DNA of 51,239 bases from assembly GCF_000772935.1 (NCBI RefSeq), contig NZ_JPVR01000053.1, positions 1-51,239 on the forward strand, written 5' to 3'. The stretch comes from Lysinibacillus boronitolerans JCM 21713 = 10a = NBRC 103108. GTDB taxonomy: Bacteria; Bacillota; Bacilli; Bacillales_A; Planococcaceae. This document shows positions 8,000 through 16,560 of this stretch, piece after piece. The notes under the pieces were generated by a model. That model was not told the origin of the DNA and did not search any database. It saw only the letters and a list, made by a program, of their open reading frames with translations. Positions within the stretch are counted from its first letter, which is position 1. Each line of letters starts with the position of its first letter. The position numbers were made by a program, and so were the translations under genes.

Positions 8000-8794
8000 T
8001 TATTCAACTTTTTCTAACCATTTTTCTTCTAGCTCTTGGATTTTGCCTTCTTCAGCTAGCTCTTTTAAAGCTTGGTTAATTTTATCTTTCAAATCGCTTC
8101 CCTTTGGAACAGCGATTGCTTTGAAATCTTCAGGCTGTTCTTCTACAGGGAAAGCTTCTAATTGATCATTCGTTTTTAAATAGCCTTTCGCCACGCCACC
8201 CTCTAAAATACCTGCGTCTAAACGTTTAGACATCATATCTTGAACGATCTCAGGGATACGTGTACGTCCTTCTACTGCTACATCAACCTTTTTCGCAATT
8301 TCATTACCTAAGTTTTCCTGGATAGATGCTGTTTGTACACCTATTTTTTTACCAGCTAAGTCCGCTTCTTTTTTAATACCGCTATCCTTTTTAACAAGGA
8401 TTACTTGCTCTGTTTCATTATATTTATCTGAGAAATCAACTACTTTTTCACGCTCTGGGTTCGGTGTCATACCAGAAATAACGACATCGATTTTTCCTGC
8501 TTGTAGTGCTGGCACTAAACTGTTAAAGTCCATATCTTGTACTTGCATATCAACGCCTATTTTTTCTCCAACTAATTTGATTAAATCAATATCAAATCCG
8601 ATAATTTCTTCACCTTTAGCTGCATCCACATATTCGAATGGCGCATAATCGGCTGATGTACCAACTTTTAATACTTGCTTACCCTCTGTATCCGTAGTAG
8701 ATCCTGTATTGCTTGCATTATTGTCTTTAGTACCACATGCTGCAAGTACACCTATTACTAGTACTAGCATCATGATGAACAATTTGTTCTTCAT
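8000..8794 (-). CDS. artP: Arginine/polar amino acid ABC importer, substrate-binding lipoprotein
   Basis: 264 aa, AAAGGAG 9 nt before the ATG. Lipoprotein signal peptide with lipobox LAAC (Cys about 20). Family 3 solute-binding protein: VGTSADYAPFEY near the start, GFDIDLIKLVGEKIG, the hinge region DVVISGMTPNPER, and the GVQTAS motif of the second lobe. The ligand is bound between the two lobes outside the membrane and passed to ArtQ. First gene of the operon and separated from artQ by a hairpin. Confidence 0.88.
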   Translation of the reverse strand: MKNKLFIMMLVLVIGVLAACGTKDNNASNTGSTTDTEGKQVLKVGTSADYAPFEYVDAAKGEEIIGFDIDLIKLVGEKIGVDMQVQDMDFNSLVPALQAGKIDVVISGMTPNPEREKVVDFSDKYNETEQVILVKKDSGIKKEADLAGKKIGVQTASIQENLGNEIAKKVDVAVEGRTRIPEIVQDMMSKRLDAGILEGGVAKGYLKTNDQLEAFPVEEQPEDFKAIAVPKGSDLKDKINQALKELAEEGKIQELEEKWLEKVE

Positions 8795-9217
8795 ATCCTG
8801 TAACTCCTTTTATTTATAATTTATTGTGTATGAGAATACATTTCTCTAAAATAATCGATTGGATATTTATTCATATTGAAGAATAAAAAATCTATCTGCT
8901 AATTAAGATATACTCTTTTGAAATAATAATCAAGATAAACTAAAAAATTTTCAGCCGAATATTATATACATAATTTTCTGATAAATCAATTTATTTTTGT
9001 TTTCATTTATTTTATAAAGTAACTTTACTATTTTCCGTTTTATCGTTATTTATTCCTCCATTATAAAAACAACTTAATTTCAACAGTTCAGAGATAGAGA
9101 TTGATCATCATCATTTAAGCTCACAATATTTAGATCTTATCGTTAGTAGGAATTTTATATTAATGGCGTAAGTTATCTTGTATAATCCATATAAATCATT
9201 TGAAAGGGATTTTTACG
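8795..9217. other. Divergent intergenic region between artP and the sensor kinase gene
   Basis: Very AT-rich. It carries a possible ARG box near artP and the ribosome binding site of the kinase gene. I see no small gene, T-box or known riboswitch. Confidence 0.5.
8860..8873 (-). promoter_or_regulatory. Putative ARG box (ArgR/AhrC operator) upstream of artP
   Basis: On the minus strand TGAATAAATATCCA differs at one position from the palindromic ARG box core TGAAT-N4-ATTCA. It falls between a possible -35 (TTCAAT) and -10 (GATTAT) 18 bp apart, where repressor binding would block RNA polymerase. It supports arginine as the transported amino acid. Confidence 0.4.
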
Positions 9218-12200
9218 ATGAAAAAATTATCGTTGTTGTTCGCAATTATTATTGGTTCAATGCTGATAGCAGGCATTACCTTTTTCTTAACTCAACCTAA
9301 GTCTCATGGGCCGCAAGCGATTAAAGGTGTGATGGATTTACGTCAGCATACATTTCACGATAATACGCCTATCAAATTAGATGGGGAGTGGGCATTTATC
9401 CCGAATCAATTAGTGGATGGTGAAGCCTTTGATGCTTATCAAAGCTATCTTGTTGATGTCCCTTCCGCTTGGACAAAATATACAATTGATGGGAAACAAA
9501 TACCTGTATTTGAAAGTGGAACTTATCGACTCAAGGTTTTAATCGATGATACTGAAGATATTTTAGGGATTAAAACGAGTAATATCCGAATGTCGAACGC
9601 ATTGTATATTAACGGAAAGCGAGTTGGCCATAGTGGAGAGCCAGCTGAGGATAGCAGCTATATACCTCACAATACCCCGTATACTGCTTATTTTTCGCCT
9701 GATAAAAAAGAGCTTGAATTGATTGTACATGTAGCAAATTTCGATTATGCACCGGGAGGAGGAATTATTAGCTCCATTTTTTTAGGGGATCAATCAAGTA
9801 TTGCAAAGCTTCGAGAGGGTGCCCTCTTCTACGATTTAATTACCTTAGCAGGTTTTTTAACAATGTTTATCTACTTTTTTGGCTCTTATCTTTATTCAAA
9901 ATTTGGGATAGAGCAGCTTTACTTCTCTTTATTTTGTTTCGCAAGTGGGCTCTACACTCTCACACACGGCGAAAAATTTTTACTAGCCTTGATAAATATG
10001 CCCTACGCTCCATTTCAGAAAATACAAATGATCTCTAGTATAGCTGTAGGTCTTTTTATATTGTTGTATTTTTACCGTGCTTTAATCAAATATATGAATC
10101 GTTTGGTTGTGAAAGTGTTTTGCGCAATAGGTACTCTTCTTATGCTTGTTGCATTGCTTCCAACATCAATTAATTCACTATTTCAAAATATCAACTCATT
10201 GTATGTATTCGCAAATATTGTTTATATTTTCTATGTGCAAATTATAGCAATTTACCGACGTGCAACTGGTGTAATGTATTTAACTTTAAGCTCCCTAGCC
10301 ATTTTGCTTTATTTTATCGTTGCGACGTTAAATACAAATATTAATCTTGAACTGAGTGCTCTACCACCGTTGTTGCCATTTATTTGCCTAACAATGCTTT
10401 CCCTATATATTTCTCATCGTTTTGCAGATTCTTATTTAGAAAAAGGCAAGCTAACAGAGGCACTTCTACGTGTAGATAAATTAAAGGATGAGTTTCTCGC
10501 TAAAACATCGCATGAATTCCAGACCCCTTTACATGGCATTATAGGTATTTCACAATCTATGCTGAAGGATAATAGTTTACCTATCTCAGCGGACGAACAA
10601 AAGGAAAAAGTATCCCTTATTTTTAATATTGCTGAACGTCTATCCTATTTAGTCAATGATTTACTTGATTTTTCAAAGCTGAAGGAGAATGAATTAACAT
10701 TGCGGATGACTTCTGTTGATTTATATGCCATTACACATATGACTGTAGAAGTGCTCTCCTATACCATTAGCAAGAATGTCAAAATCTACAATCACATTGA
10801 GCGGGGAACCTTTGTCCAAGCAGATGAAAATCGTCTTCGCCAAATTTTATATAATTTAATTCATAATGCAGTGAAGTATACAAATGAAGGAAAAATTGAT
10901 ATAACTTGTTATGAGAAACAGTCATTCTTAGTAATTGAAATTAAGGATACCGGCTGTGGAATCGCGCCAGAAAATTTAAAAACTATTTTTAATCCATTCC
11001 AACAATTCAATTATTCAATCGGTGGCAGTGGATTAGGTTTACATATTACAAAGGAGCTTGTTGAGCGGCAGGGTGGGAAAATATTTGTGGATTCAATTGT
11101 CGGACAAGGTGCAACCTTTTCAATTAAATTACGAAAAGCACAGCCGACAAATGAGGAATTACCATCAATGCCAATCCAAACATACCAATATCCTTTCCTA
11201 ACATTCCCACATATTGTTGAACAAATAGGAAAGAAAAAAATTCTTATTGTGGATGACGATGCTGTTAATTTAAAGGTGCTAATAGATATATTGACACAAG
11301 AAAACTATTCCATTATAGCAATTGATAATGGACACCATGTTTTTGAGTACCTTACACAGCAACCTAGTATTGATTTATTAATTTTGGATATTATGATGCC
11401 CACTATTTCTGGCTATGAGATTTGTCAACAGGTTAGACAAAATTACACGTCTACAGAGCTACCTATTCTAATGTTGACTGCGGCGATTCGCCCAGAGGAT
11501 ATGATTGCAGCCTTTCAATCTGGGGCAAATGATTTTTTACATAAACCTTTGGATGCTACCGAGCTTAAGACAAGGGTTCGCAATCTTCTTTTATTGAAGG
11601 AGTCTGCAGAAACAGCTGTGAAAATGGAAACCGCGTTTTTACAAGCACAAATTAAACCGCATTTTATTTATAATGTCTTAAATTCCATTCTATCCCTAAG
11701 CTATTTAGACTTAGATAAATCACGAGCAATGATTACAGATTTTGCTACATTTTTACGTAACAGTTTTGCCTTTGAAAATGCCAACAGTCTTGTTCCTTTG
11801 GAAAAGGAGCTTAGTCTTATTGAGGCATATGTAAATATTCATCGCACTAGATATCCTGAGCAATTAGAATTTAATATTTGCATGGATGAGCCTATCCAAT
11901 GCCTTATTCCCCCTTTACTACTTCAGCCTCTAGTAGAGAATGCTCTTCTTCATGGTTTGAAAGTAAGGAAAGAGCGTAGCAAGCTACAATTAGTTATAAG
12001 GCAGGAAGAGCATATGATGATTTTCCAACTGATAGACAACGGCATTGGTATATCTTCAGAGCTTTTAAGGCAAATTCAAAATGGTGAAAAAACAGCTAGT
12101 CAAGGCATTGGCATTCTAAATATTTCTAAAAGATTAAAAAAATTCGATAACGCTACTATCCATTTTGATAGCCTCGAAAACAAAGGAACGACTGTGGAAA

Positions 12201-12226
12201 TAAGATTTCCAATAATCACTATTTAG
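9218..12226 (+). CDS. Hybrid sensor histidine kinase: 7TMR-DISM sensor, HisKA kinase, receiver, LytS-like kinase
   Basis: 1002 aa from ATG 9218 (AAAGGGA 8 nt upstream; the in-frame TTG 9200 is too early). Order: membrane helix (about 7-25); extracellular jelly-roll-like domain (about 40-195, with KLDGEWAFIP and VPSAWTKY as in sugar-binding folds); seven membrane helices (about 205-405); HisKA with phospho-His 432 (SHEFQTPLHGIIG); HATPase (N-box near 546, GSGLGL near 601); receiver with phospho-Asp about 724 (LILDIMMP); then a second kinase module of the LytS type (AQIKPHFIYN, His about 815) with its own ATPase domain (LVENALLHGL, DNGIGIS). Two complete kinase modules in one chain is unusual. 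The next gene, starting 14 nt later, is its likely partner regulator. Confidence 0.9.
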   Translation: MKKLSLLFAIIIGSMLIAGITFFLTQPKSHGPQAIKGVMDLRQHTFHDNTPIKLDGEWAFIPNQLVDGEAFDAYQSYLVDVPSAWTKYTIDGKQIPVFESGTYRLKVLIDDTEDILGIKTSNIRMSNALYINGKRVGHSGEPAEDSSYIPHNTPYTAYFSPDKKELELIVHVANFDYAPGGGIISSIFLGDQSSIAKLREGALFYDLITLAGFLTMFIYFFGSYLYSKFGIEQLYFSLFCFASGLYTLTHGEKFLLALINMPYAPFQKIQMISSIAVGLFILLYFYRALIKYMNRLVVKVFCAIGTLLMLVALLPTSINSLFQNINSLYVFANIVYIFYVQIIAIYRRATGVMYLTLSSLAILLYFIVATLNTNINLELSALPPLLPFICLTMLSLYISHRFADSYLEKGKLTEALLRVDKLKDEFLAKTSHEFQTPLHGIIGISQSMLKDNSLPISADEQKEKVSLIFNIAERLSYLVNDLLDFSKLKENELTLRMTSVDLYAITHMTVEVLSYTISKNVKIYNHIERGTFVQADENRLRQILYNLIHNAVKYTNEGKIDITCYEKQSFLVIEIKDTGCGIAPENLKTIFNPFQQFNYSIGGSGLGLHITKELVERQGGKIFVDSIVGQGATFSIKLRKAQPTNEELPSMPIQTYQYPFLTFPHIVEQIGKKKILIVDDDAVNLKVLIDILTQENYSIIAIDNGHHVFEYLTQQPSIDLLILDIMMPTISGYEICQQVRQNYTSTELPILMLTAAIRPEDMIAAFQSGANDFLHKPLDATELKTRVRNLLLLKESAETAVKMETAFLQAQIKPHFIYNVLNSILSLSYLDLDKSRAMITDFATFLRNSFAFENANSLVPLEKELSLIEAYVNIHRTRYPEQLEFNICMDEPIQCLIPPLLLQPLVENALLHGLKVRKERSKLQLVIRQEEHMMIFQLIDNGIGISSELLRQIQNGEKTASQGIGILNISKRLKKFDNATIHFDSLENKGTTVEIRFPIITI

Positions 12227-12240
12227 AGGATGTGAGCAGC

Positions 12241-12954
12241 TTGTTAAAAGCAATTATTATAGATGATGAAATTTTAGCCATTCGTTTATTAGAATCCATG
12301 CTAAAGGCAAGTGGCTCTATTGAGATTATTGGAACCTTCCAGAATCCAAAGGATGGCCTCGTAAATATTGATATATTAAAACCTGATATTTTATTTTTAG
12401 ACATTGAAATGGCTGAAATGACAGGTCTTGAATTTGCTTCTAAAATAGAAGATGTCTCAAGCTATATAGATATTGTCTTTGTTACAGCGTACGAAAATTA
12501 TGCTTTAGAAGCCTTTAATGTACAGGCTATAGATTATATTTTAAAGCCCATTGACCACAACCGACTCTTAAAAACAATTGAGCGGCTACTTGAACGAAGG
12601 GTACATAAAAAGTTGATGCAACATATTGATCATGCTTCTGTAAATGAAGGAACCAAAATTATTCATACATTACACTTTCATATACACTCAGGAAAGGTTT
12701 CAATCGGTGATACTGTATTAACTTTATCAACAAAGGAGTTCCAAATTTTATTCTTTTTAGCACAGCATTGCAATCAAGCCTTTCCAGCTGATGAGCTGTA
12801 TCGACTTATTTGGGAAGAGGATAGCTTTGGGCAAACACAAGCCTTACGAGTTCATATCAGCAATTTAAGAAAAAAACTTGAAACCATTCCAGGTCACACA
12901 GCTAAAATAGTTATGGTAAGAGGCTCTGGGTATCAATTAGTTTTTCAAGCATAA
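12241..12954 (+). CDS. Response regulator, LytR/AlgR-like receiver with OmpR-type winged helix
   Basis: 237 aa from TTG 12241, 10 nt after AGAGGA; GTG 12232 is possible but leaves almost no spacing. The receiver domain (1-120) has phospho-Asp 54 (FLDIEM), Thr in VTAYE and Lys in YILKPID; its style (YALEAFNVQAIDYILKPI) is that of LytTR regulators. The C-terminal half (about 145-235) is instead an OmpR/PhoB winged helix (LTLSTKEFQILFFL, LRVHISNLRKKLE, RGSGYQLV). It follows the hybrid kinase directly and is presumably phosphorylated by it. Targets cannot be read from the sequence. Confidence 0.88.
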   Translation: MLKAIIIDDEILAIRLLESMLKASGSIEIIGTFQNPKDGLVNIDILKPDILFLDIEMAEMTGLEFASKIEDVSSYIDIVFVTAYENYALEAFNVQAIDYILKPIDHNRLLKTIERLLERRVHKKLMQHIDHASVNEGTKIIHTLHFHIHSGKVSIGDTVLTLSTKEFQILFFLAQHCNQAFPADELYRLIWEEDSFGQTQALRVHISNLRKKLETIPGHTAKIVMVRGSGYQLVFQA

Positions 12955-12957
12955 TTT

Positions 12958-12994
12958 GAAAGGGAAGTTGATTAAACCGCTCAACTTCCCTTTC
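12958..12994 (+). terminator. Terminator hairpin after the response regulator
   Basis: Perfect 14-bp inverted repeat (12958-12971 with 12981-12994) around a 9-nt loop, starting just past the stop codon. The following U-tract is short (ACTTATTT). Confidence 0.7.
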
Positions 12995-13000
12995 ACTTAT

Positions 13001-13123
13001 TTAAACTCCACTTGAATGTTAAGACTTGTCCAATGTTTACTACCTTCAAGCCACTGCTCTCTCATCTCTCGTGCAGGGATTTCACCACTCTCTTTTAACA
13101 ATCTATTGATCCATTTTGCAATT
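13001..13123 (-). pseudogene. Possible C-terminal gene remnant
   Basis: About 40 codons open on the minus strand ending at a TAA (13001-13003), with protein-like composition (WINRLLKESGEIPAREMREQ, then WLEGSKHWTSLNIQVEF). It has no start codon or ribosome binding site and a TGA stops the frame at its 5' end. It looks like the tail of a deleted gene. The family is not recognised. Confidence 0.3.
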
Positions 13124-13149
13124 CAACTTTTTCATTTTTTTTTGCACTA

Positions 13150-13179
13150 AAAAGACTGTTTGCTTTCGGGCAAACAGTC
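13150..13179 (-). terminator. Terminator of the mrp operon
   Basis: On the minus strand GACTGTTTGC-N6-GCAAACAGTC (13154-13163 with 13170-13179) is followed by TTTTTAGTGC. It lies just past mrpG. Confidence 0.88.
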
Positions 13180-13185
13180 CTCCTT

Positions 13186-13557
13186 CTATTTAACCGTATG
13201 TTCTTCAGGGAACAATTTTGATTTTAATTCATCTTCCCCAGAGCCCTTCGCTAATGGAACGCGAGAACGATAGGCTGCACGACAAATTAAATGCCCTGCG
13301 ACTGGTGCTGTCACAAAGACAAAAAGAATACCTAAAATAAGCCGTACACTAACAAAACCGTCATGCACCCAGAAATAGATAAACGCTCCTAACAAACAGG
13401 TTAAAACGGATAATGTAGAGCTTTTCGTTGCAGCATGTGATCGTGTATAGACATCTGGTAAGCGAATCATTCCAAATGCGCTAATAACACTCACTATGGA
13501 ACCTATAAGAATAAGGATAACTGCTGCCCATTCAATCATTTGATTTACGTTCAACAA
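13186..13557 (-). CDS. mrpG: Mrp Na+/H+ antiporter subunit G
   Basis: 123 aa. Three membrane helices (IEWAAVILILIGSIVSVISAFG; SSTLSVLTCLLGAFIYFW; RLILGILFVFVTAPVAGHLI) with the conserved GMIRLPDVYTRSHAATKSST segment of the MnhG/MrpG family. The TTG start at 13557 has AGAGGTG 6 nt upstream and overlaps mrpF by 26 nt; ATG 13539 is a weaker alternative. Last gene of the seven-gene operon. Mrp complexes exchange cytoplasmic Na+ for external H+ and support growth in alkaline or salty conditions. Confidence 0.93.
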   Translation of the reverse strand: MLNVNQMIEWAAVILILIGSIVSVISAFGMIRLPDVYTRSHAATKSSTLSVLTCLLGAFIYFWVHDGFVSVRLILGILFVFVTAPVAGHLICRAAYRSRVPLAKGSGEDELKSKLFPEEHTVK

Positions 13558-13816
13558 TCACACCTCTTTCTATATATTTTGTAAATGCAATCGTTCCGAT
13601 AAACGCTAAAATACCTAAAATAAGGATAGCTTCTAAATATGCTTTAGTCTTCAATATAATTGAGACAATCGCAATAGCGGATAATAAATTAACACCAATT
13701 GTATCGAGAGCTATTGCTCGATCAGGCATTGATGGGCCGCGGATAACACGATATAACGACAGCGCAATTGAAATACTAAAGAAAGCAAGTGCAAGAAGTA
13801 ATATATTGTTAATCAT
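13532..13816 (-). CDS. mrpF: Mrp Na+/H+ antiporter subunit F
   Basis: 94 aa, three membrane helices, with the family motif RVIRGPSMPDRAIALDTIGVN. GGAGGTG lies 8 nt before the ATG, which shares one base with the mrpE stop (TAATG), indicating translational coupling. It also overlaps mrpG at its end. Confidence 0.93.
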   Translation of the reverse strand: MINNILLLALAFFSISIALSLYRVIRGPSMPDRAIALDTIGVNLLSAIAIVSIILKTKAYLEAILILGILAFIGTIAFTKYIERGVIVERKSND

Positions 13817-14298
13817 TAGCGTGTCACCTCCATTATTGCTTGTTCAAATTTTCCAATCGATCGTATAACGGCATCCTTAGACTGCTCTATGTCCATAGCA
13901 TGGATATAAAAGACATCTCCCTCTTCCGATACCTCCATGACGACAGAGCCAGGTGTTAATGTTAGCAGTAAAGCAAGAGCTGTAATCTCCCAATCACCCT
14001 TTAATACAGTTTTATAGGTGAAAATACCAGGTGTAATATTTAGCTTAGGTGTAGTGATTTGTCTTAATACACTATAGCTTGATAAAAATAGCTCCCAGTT
14101 AAACAGCCATAATAACTTGATGATGGAAAAGACTCTTCGCATGTAAAATTGAGTACCATAAAAGCGATGCATCGCATATAGAATACCCATACCTACAACA
14201 AAGCCCATTAAAAATGTTGAAAATTGTGGTGTCACTTCATCCTGTAGAAGTAACCAAAGTGCTGCGATAAATAAATTTAAAATAAACTGCATCGCCAT
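13816..14298 (-). CDS. mrpE: Mrp Na+/H+ antiporter subunit E
   Basis: 160 aa MnhE/MrpE family protein. N-terminal membrane helices (FILNLFIAALWLLL, FLMGFVVGMGILYAM), then a cytoplasmic part with the conserved LTLTPGSVVMEV and FYIHAMDIE segments. ATG 14298 overlaps the mrpD stop by one base (TAATG) and has GAGGTG 8 nt upstream; ATG 14292 is two codons in. It is needed for assembly of the full complex in studied species. Confidence 0.93.
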   Translation of the reverse strand: MAMQFILNLFIAALWLLLQDEVTPQFSTFLMGFVVGMGILYAMHRFYGTQFYMRRVFSIIKLLWLFNWELFLSSYSVLRQITTPKLNITPGIFTYKTVLKGDWEITALALLLTLTPGSVVMEVSEEGDVFYIHAMDIEQSKDAVIRSIGKFEQAIMEVTR

Positions 14299-15803
14299 TA
14301 TTTATTCACCTCACCTTGCCATTGTTGGCCATCTAAAACTGCATCAATATAAATAGATGGTGTATAAAGTGTTTCAGCTGCATCTGTGACAAATGGTGCC
14401 AGTTTTTCTGCCCCAATACCTAAACCAATTGTGCAAACAGCCAGTAATGTTAATGGCAACAATATACGTTTAGGTAACGGTTTTTCATCCTCTAAGCTAA
14501 TAATGGTTTCCCCAAAAAAGGAAGAAAGAAATATCCGCAGTAGTGAATATAAAACAATTAAACTAGAGAAAAAACCTAGTCCTAATAGAACAAAATGGCC
14601 ACCCTCTATCGCACCTTGCCCGATTAAAACCTTTCCTAAAAAGCCACTTAATGGTGGTATACCAGCTAGTGAACACATCGCTATAAAAAACAACCATCCA
14701 AAAAAGGGATAATTACGAATAAGTCCACTCATTTTATCAATTACTGTTTCCCCAGTGACATATATCATCATACCAACAGCTAAAAACAACATAGCCTTCG
14801 CTACCATATCGTGCATTAGATAATAGATAACACCTTGTAAGGCTGACTCAGTGCCTACCGCTAGCCCAATTATTATAAAACCAACGCCAATTAGCACATT
14901 GTAGGAGGCTATTGTTCTAACATCACGACCAGAAAGTGCACCGATACAACCTGCAATAATTGTAATTCCCGCCATGATGCCAAGTGCTGTGTGTGTGACT
15001 TCAGGATTATTAGGGAACAACAGCGTAAAAGTACGTACAAGTGCATACATCCCTACCTTTGTTAATAAAGCAGCAAATAAAGCTGCAATGGCAGTTGGTG
15101 GTACGCTGTACGAGCCTGGTAACCAGAAGAATAATAAAAGTCCAGCCTTCAAGCTAAAGACGATTAAGAAGATAAGCGCCACTGTTGTAATAAGCGGATT
15201 AGCTCCTGCCTCCATTACACGAATGGAAATATGGGCCATATTTAATGTGCCTACTGTTCCATACAGAAAAGCGAGTGCCACCAAGAAAATCCAAGAGGCA
15301 ACAATGTTGATGAGCACATATTTTAATGCTTCACGTAGCTGAATTTTTTCACCACCTAGACTGATCAGTGCGTAGGAAGCAAGCAACATTACTTCAAAAC
15401 ATACAAATAAGTTAAAAATATCGCCCGTCAAAAATGAGCCATTGACACCTGCTATCATCAGCAGCGTAAATGGATAAAAATACATTTTTTCATATCTTAG
15501 CTCCATTGTAAAAATTGTATATAGCATACAAATGAGGGCTACAATATTTGCAACTAACACTAATAATGTCGCAAATGAATCGGCTACAAATGAGATTCCA
15601 AATGGTGGTGCCCATCCACTAAAATCAATGCGCATCACTCCCTGCTCTTGAATCTCTACTAATAAAATGACGCTAATGATAATAATAAAACTCAATGTCA
15701 ATAAGCTGATGATGCGTTGTAGCGTCACATGTTCTTTTAAAAACACCAGTAAAATAGCCGTAATTACCGGTACAATTAATGGTAAAACAATCATATTACT
15801 CAT
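14298..15803 (-). CDS. mrpD: Mrp Na+/H+ antiporter subunit D (NuoN/NuoM-like)
   Basis: 501 aa polytopic protein of the complex I proton-pumping family (Proton_antipo_M), about 14 helices. Visible markers: LTGDIFNLFVCFEVMLLASYALISLGG with the key Glu, the middle FLIVFSLKAGLLLFFWLPGSY segment with the conserved Lys, and LMHDMVAKAMLF. The ATG has GAGAGG 8 nt upstream and overlaps mrpC by 8 nt. With MrpA it forms the ion-translocating core. Confidence 0.95.
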   Translation of the reverse strand: MSNMIVLPLIVPVITAILLVFLKEHVTLQRIISLLTLSFIIIISVILLVEIQEQGVMRIDFSGWAPPFGISFVADSFATLLVLVANIVALICMLYTIFTMELRYEKMYFYPFTLLMIAGVNGSFLTGDIFNLFVCFEVMLLASYALISLGGEKIQLREALKYVLINIVASWIFLVALAFLYGTVGTLNMAHISIRVMEAGANPLITTVALIFLIVFSLKAGLLLFFWLPGSYSVPPTAIAALFAALLTKVGMYALVRTFTLLFPNNPEVTHTALGIMAGITIIAGCIGALSGRDVRTIASYNVLIGVGFIIIGLAVGTESALQGVIYYLMHDMVAKAMLFLAVGMMIYVTGETVIDKMSGLIRNYPFFGWLFFIAMCSLAGIPPLSGFLGKVLIGQGAIEGGHFVLLGLGFFSSLIVLYSLLRIFLSSFFGETIISLEDEKPLPKRILLPLTLLAVCTIGLGIGAEKLAPFVTDAAETLYTPSIYIDAVLDGQQWQGEVNK

Positions 15804-16134
15804 CAGGTGTACCTCTCAATTCATCAAAATTCCCTGAACCATTTGTTTTGTACGCACGATACCCTAAAACGAGAACAAAGGCCGTGACAGCAAAGCTAAT
15901 CACAATTGCTGTTAATATTAATGCTTGAGGTAATGCATCTGTATATGGTCCCTCTGATTCTCCTAATAACGGTACATCCCCTTTTTTTAGACCTCCCATA
16001 GTCAGAATCAGTAAGTGGGCAGCATGAGATAAAACAGCAGTACCTAAAATAACACGCAGTAACTGCTTCGAGAGGATTAAGTACGTCGCAACAGCTACTA
16101 ATATACCTACTAAAACAAGTATTAAAGACTCCAT
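15796..16134 (-). CDS. mrpC: Mrp Na+/H+ antiporter subunit C (NuoK-like)
   Basis: 112 aa, three helices. Conserved GTYLILSKQLLR-type opening, the SHAAHLLILTMGGL helix and the PLPQALILTAIVISFAVTAF segment (here DALPQALILTAIV), ending in the family's LRGTPDE tail. It sits 3 nt after mrpB and overlaps mrpD. Homologous to complex I subunit NuoK. Confidence 0.95.
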   Translation of the reverse strand: MESLILVLVGILVAVATYLILSKQLLRVILGTAVLSHAAHLLILTMGGLKKGDVPLLGESEGPYTDALPQALILTAIVISFAVTAFVLVLGYRAYKTNGSGNFDELRGTPDE

Positions 16135-16137
16135 TGG

Positions 16138-16560
16138 CTACTCATCCTCACTTATACTTAAAATAATTGTTACAACAACCCCGACCACCGTTAAAGCAAC
16201 ACCCGCTTCAAAAATAGTGACAGTTGAAAAGCCCATTTTCCCAAAAATAGGAGCATCTATATACGTATGTGCTTGTGTTAAAAATGGCACATCGAAAAAC
16301 AACGAGCCTATTGCAGTTCCAGTTGCAAGCAATACACCAAGAGCTGCAACTTTTTTAAAGTCGAAAGGCATCCCCTTATGCACAGTTTCTATATCGTAGG
16401 CTAGATATAATAAGACAACGCCCGAGGCCAACACCAGACCACCTATAAAGCCACCACCAGGAGCGTGATGTCCAGCAAAGAACAAATACACACCGAGTGT
16501 TAAAATAATGAAAACGACAACCTTGGTGATGGTCCTTAAAATCACATCGTTAATTTTCAT
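16138..16560 (-). CDS. mrpB: Mrp Na+/H+ antiporter subunit B
   Basis: 140 aa MnhB domain protein with four helices and the hallmark GHHAPGGGFIGGLVLASG. Its start overlaps the end of mrpA by 11 nt. It is a small membrane subunit placed beside the MrpA C-terminal part in complex structures. Confidence 0.95.
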   Translation of the reverse strand: MKINDVILRTITKVVVFIILTLGVYLFFAGHHAPGGGFIGGLVLASGVVLLYLAYDIETVHKGMPFDFKKVAALGVLLATGTAIGSLFFDVPFLTQAHTYIDAPIFGKMGFSTVTIFEAGVALTVVGVVVTIILSISEDE

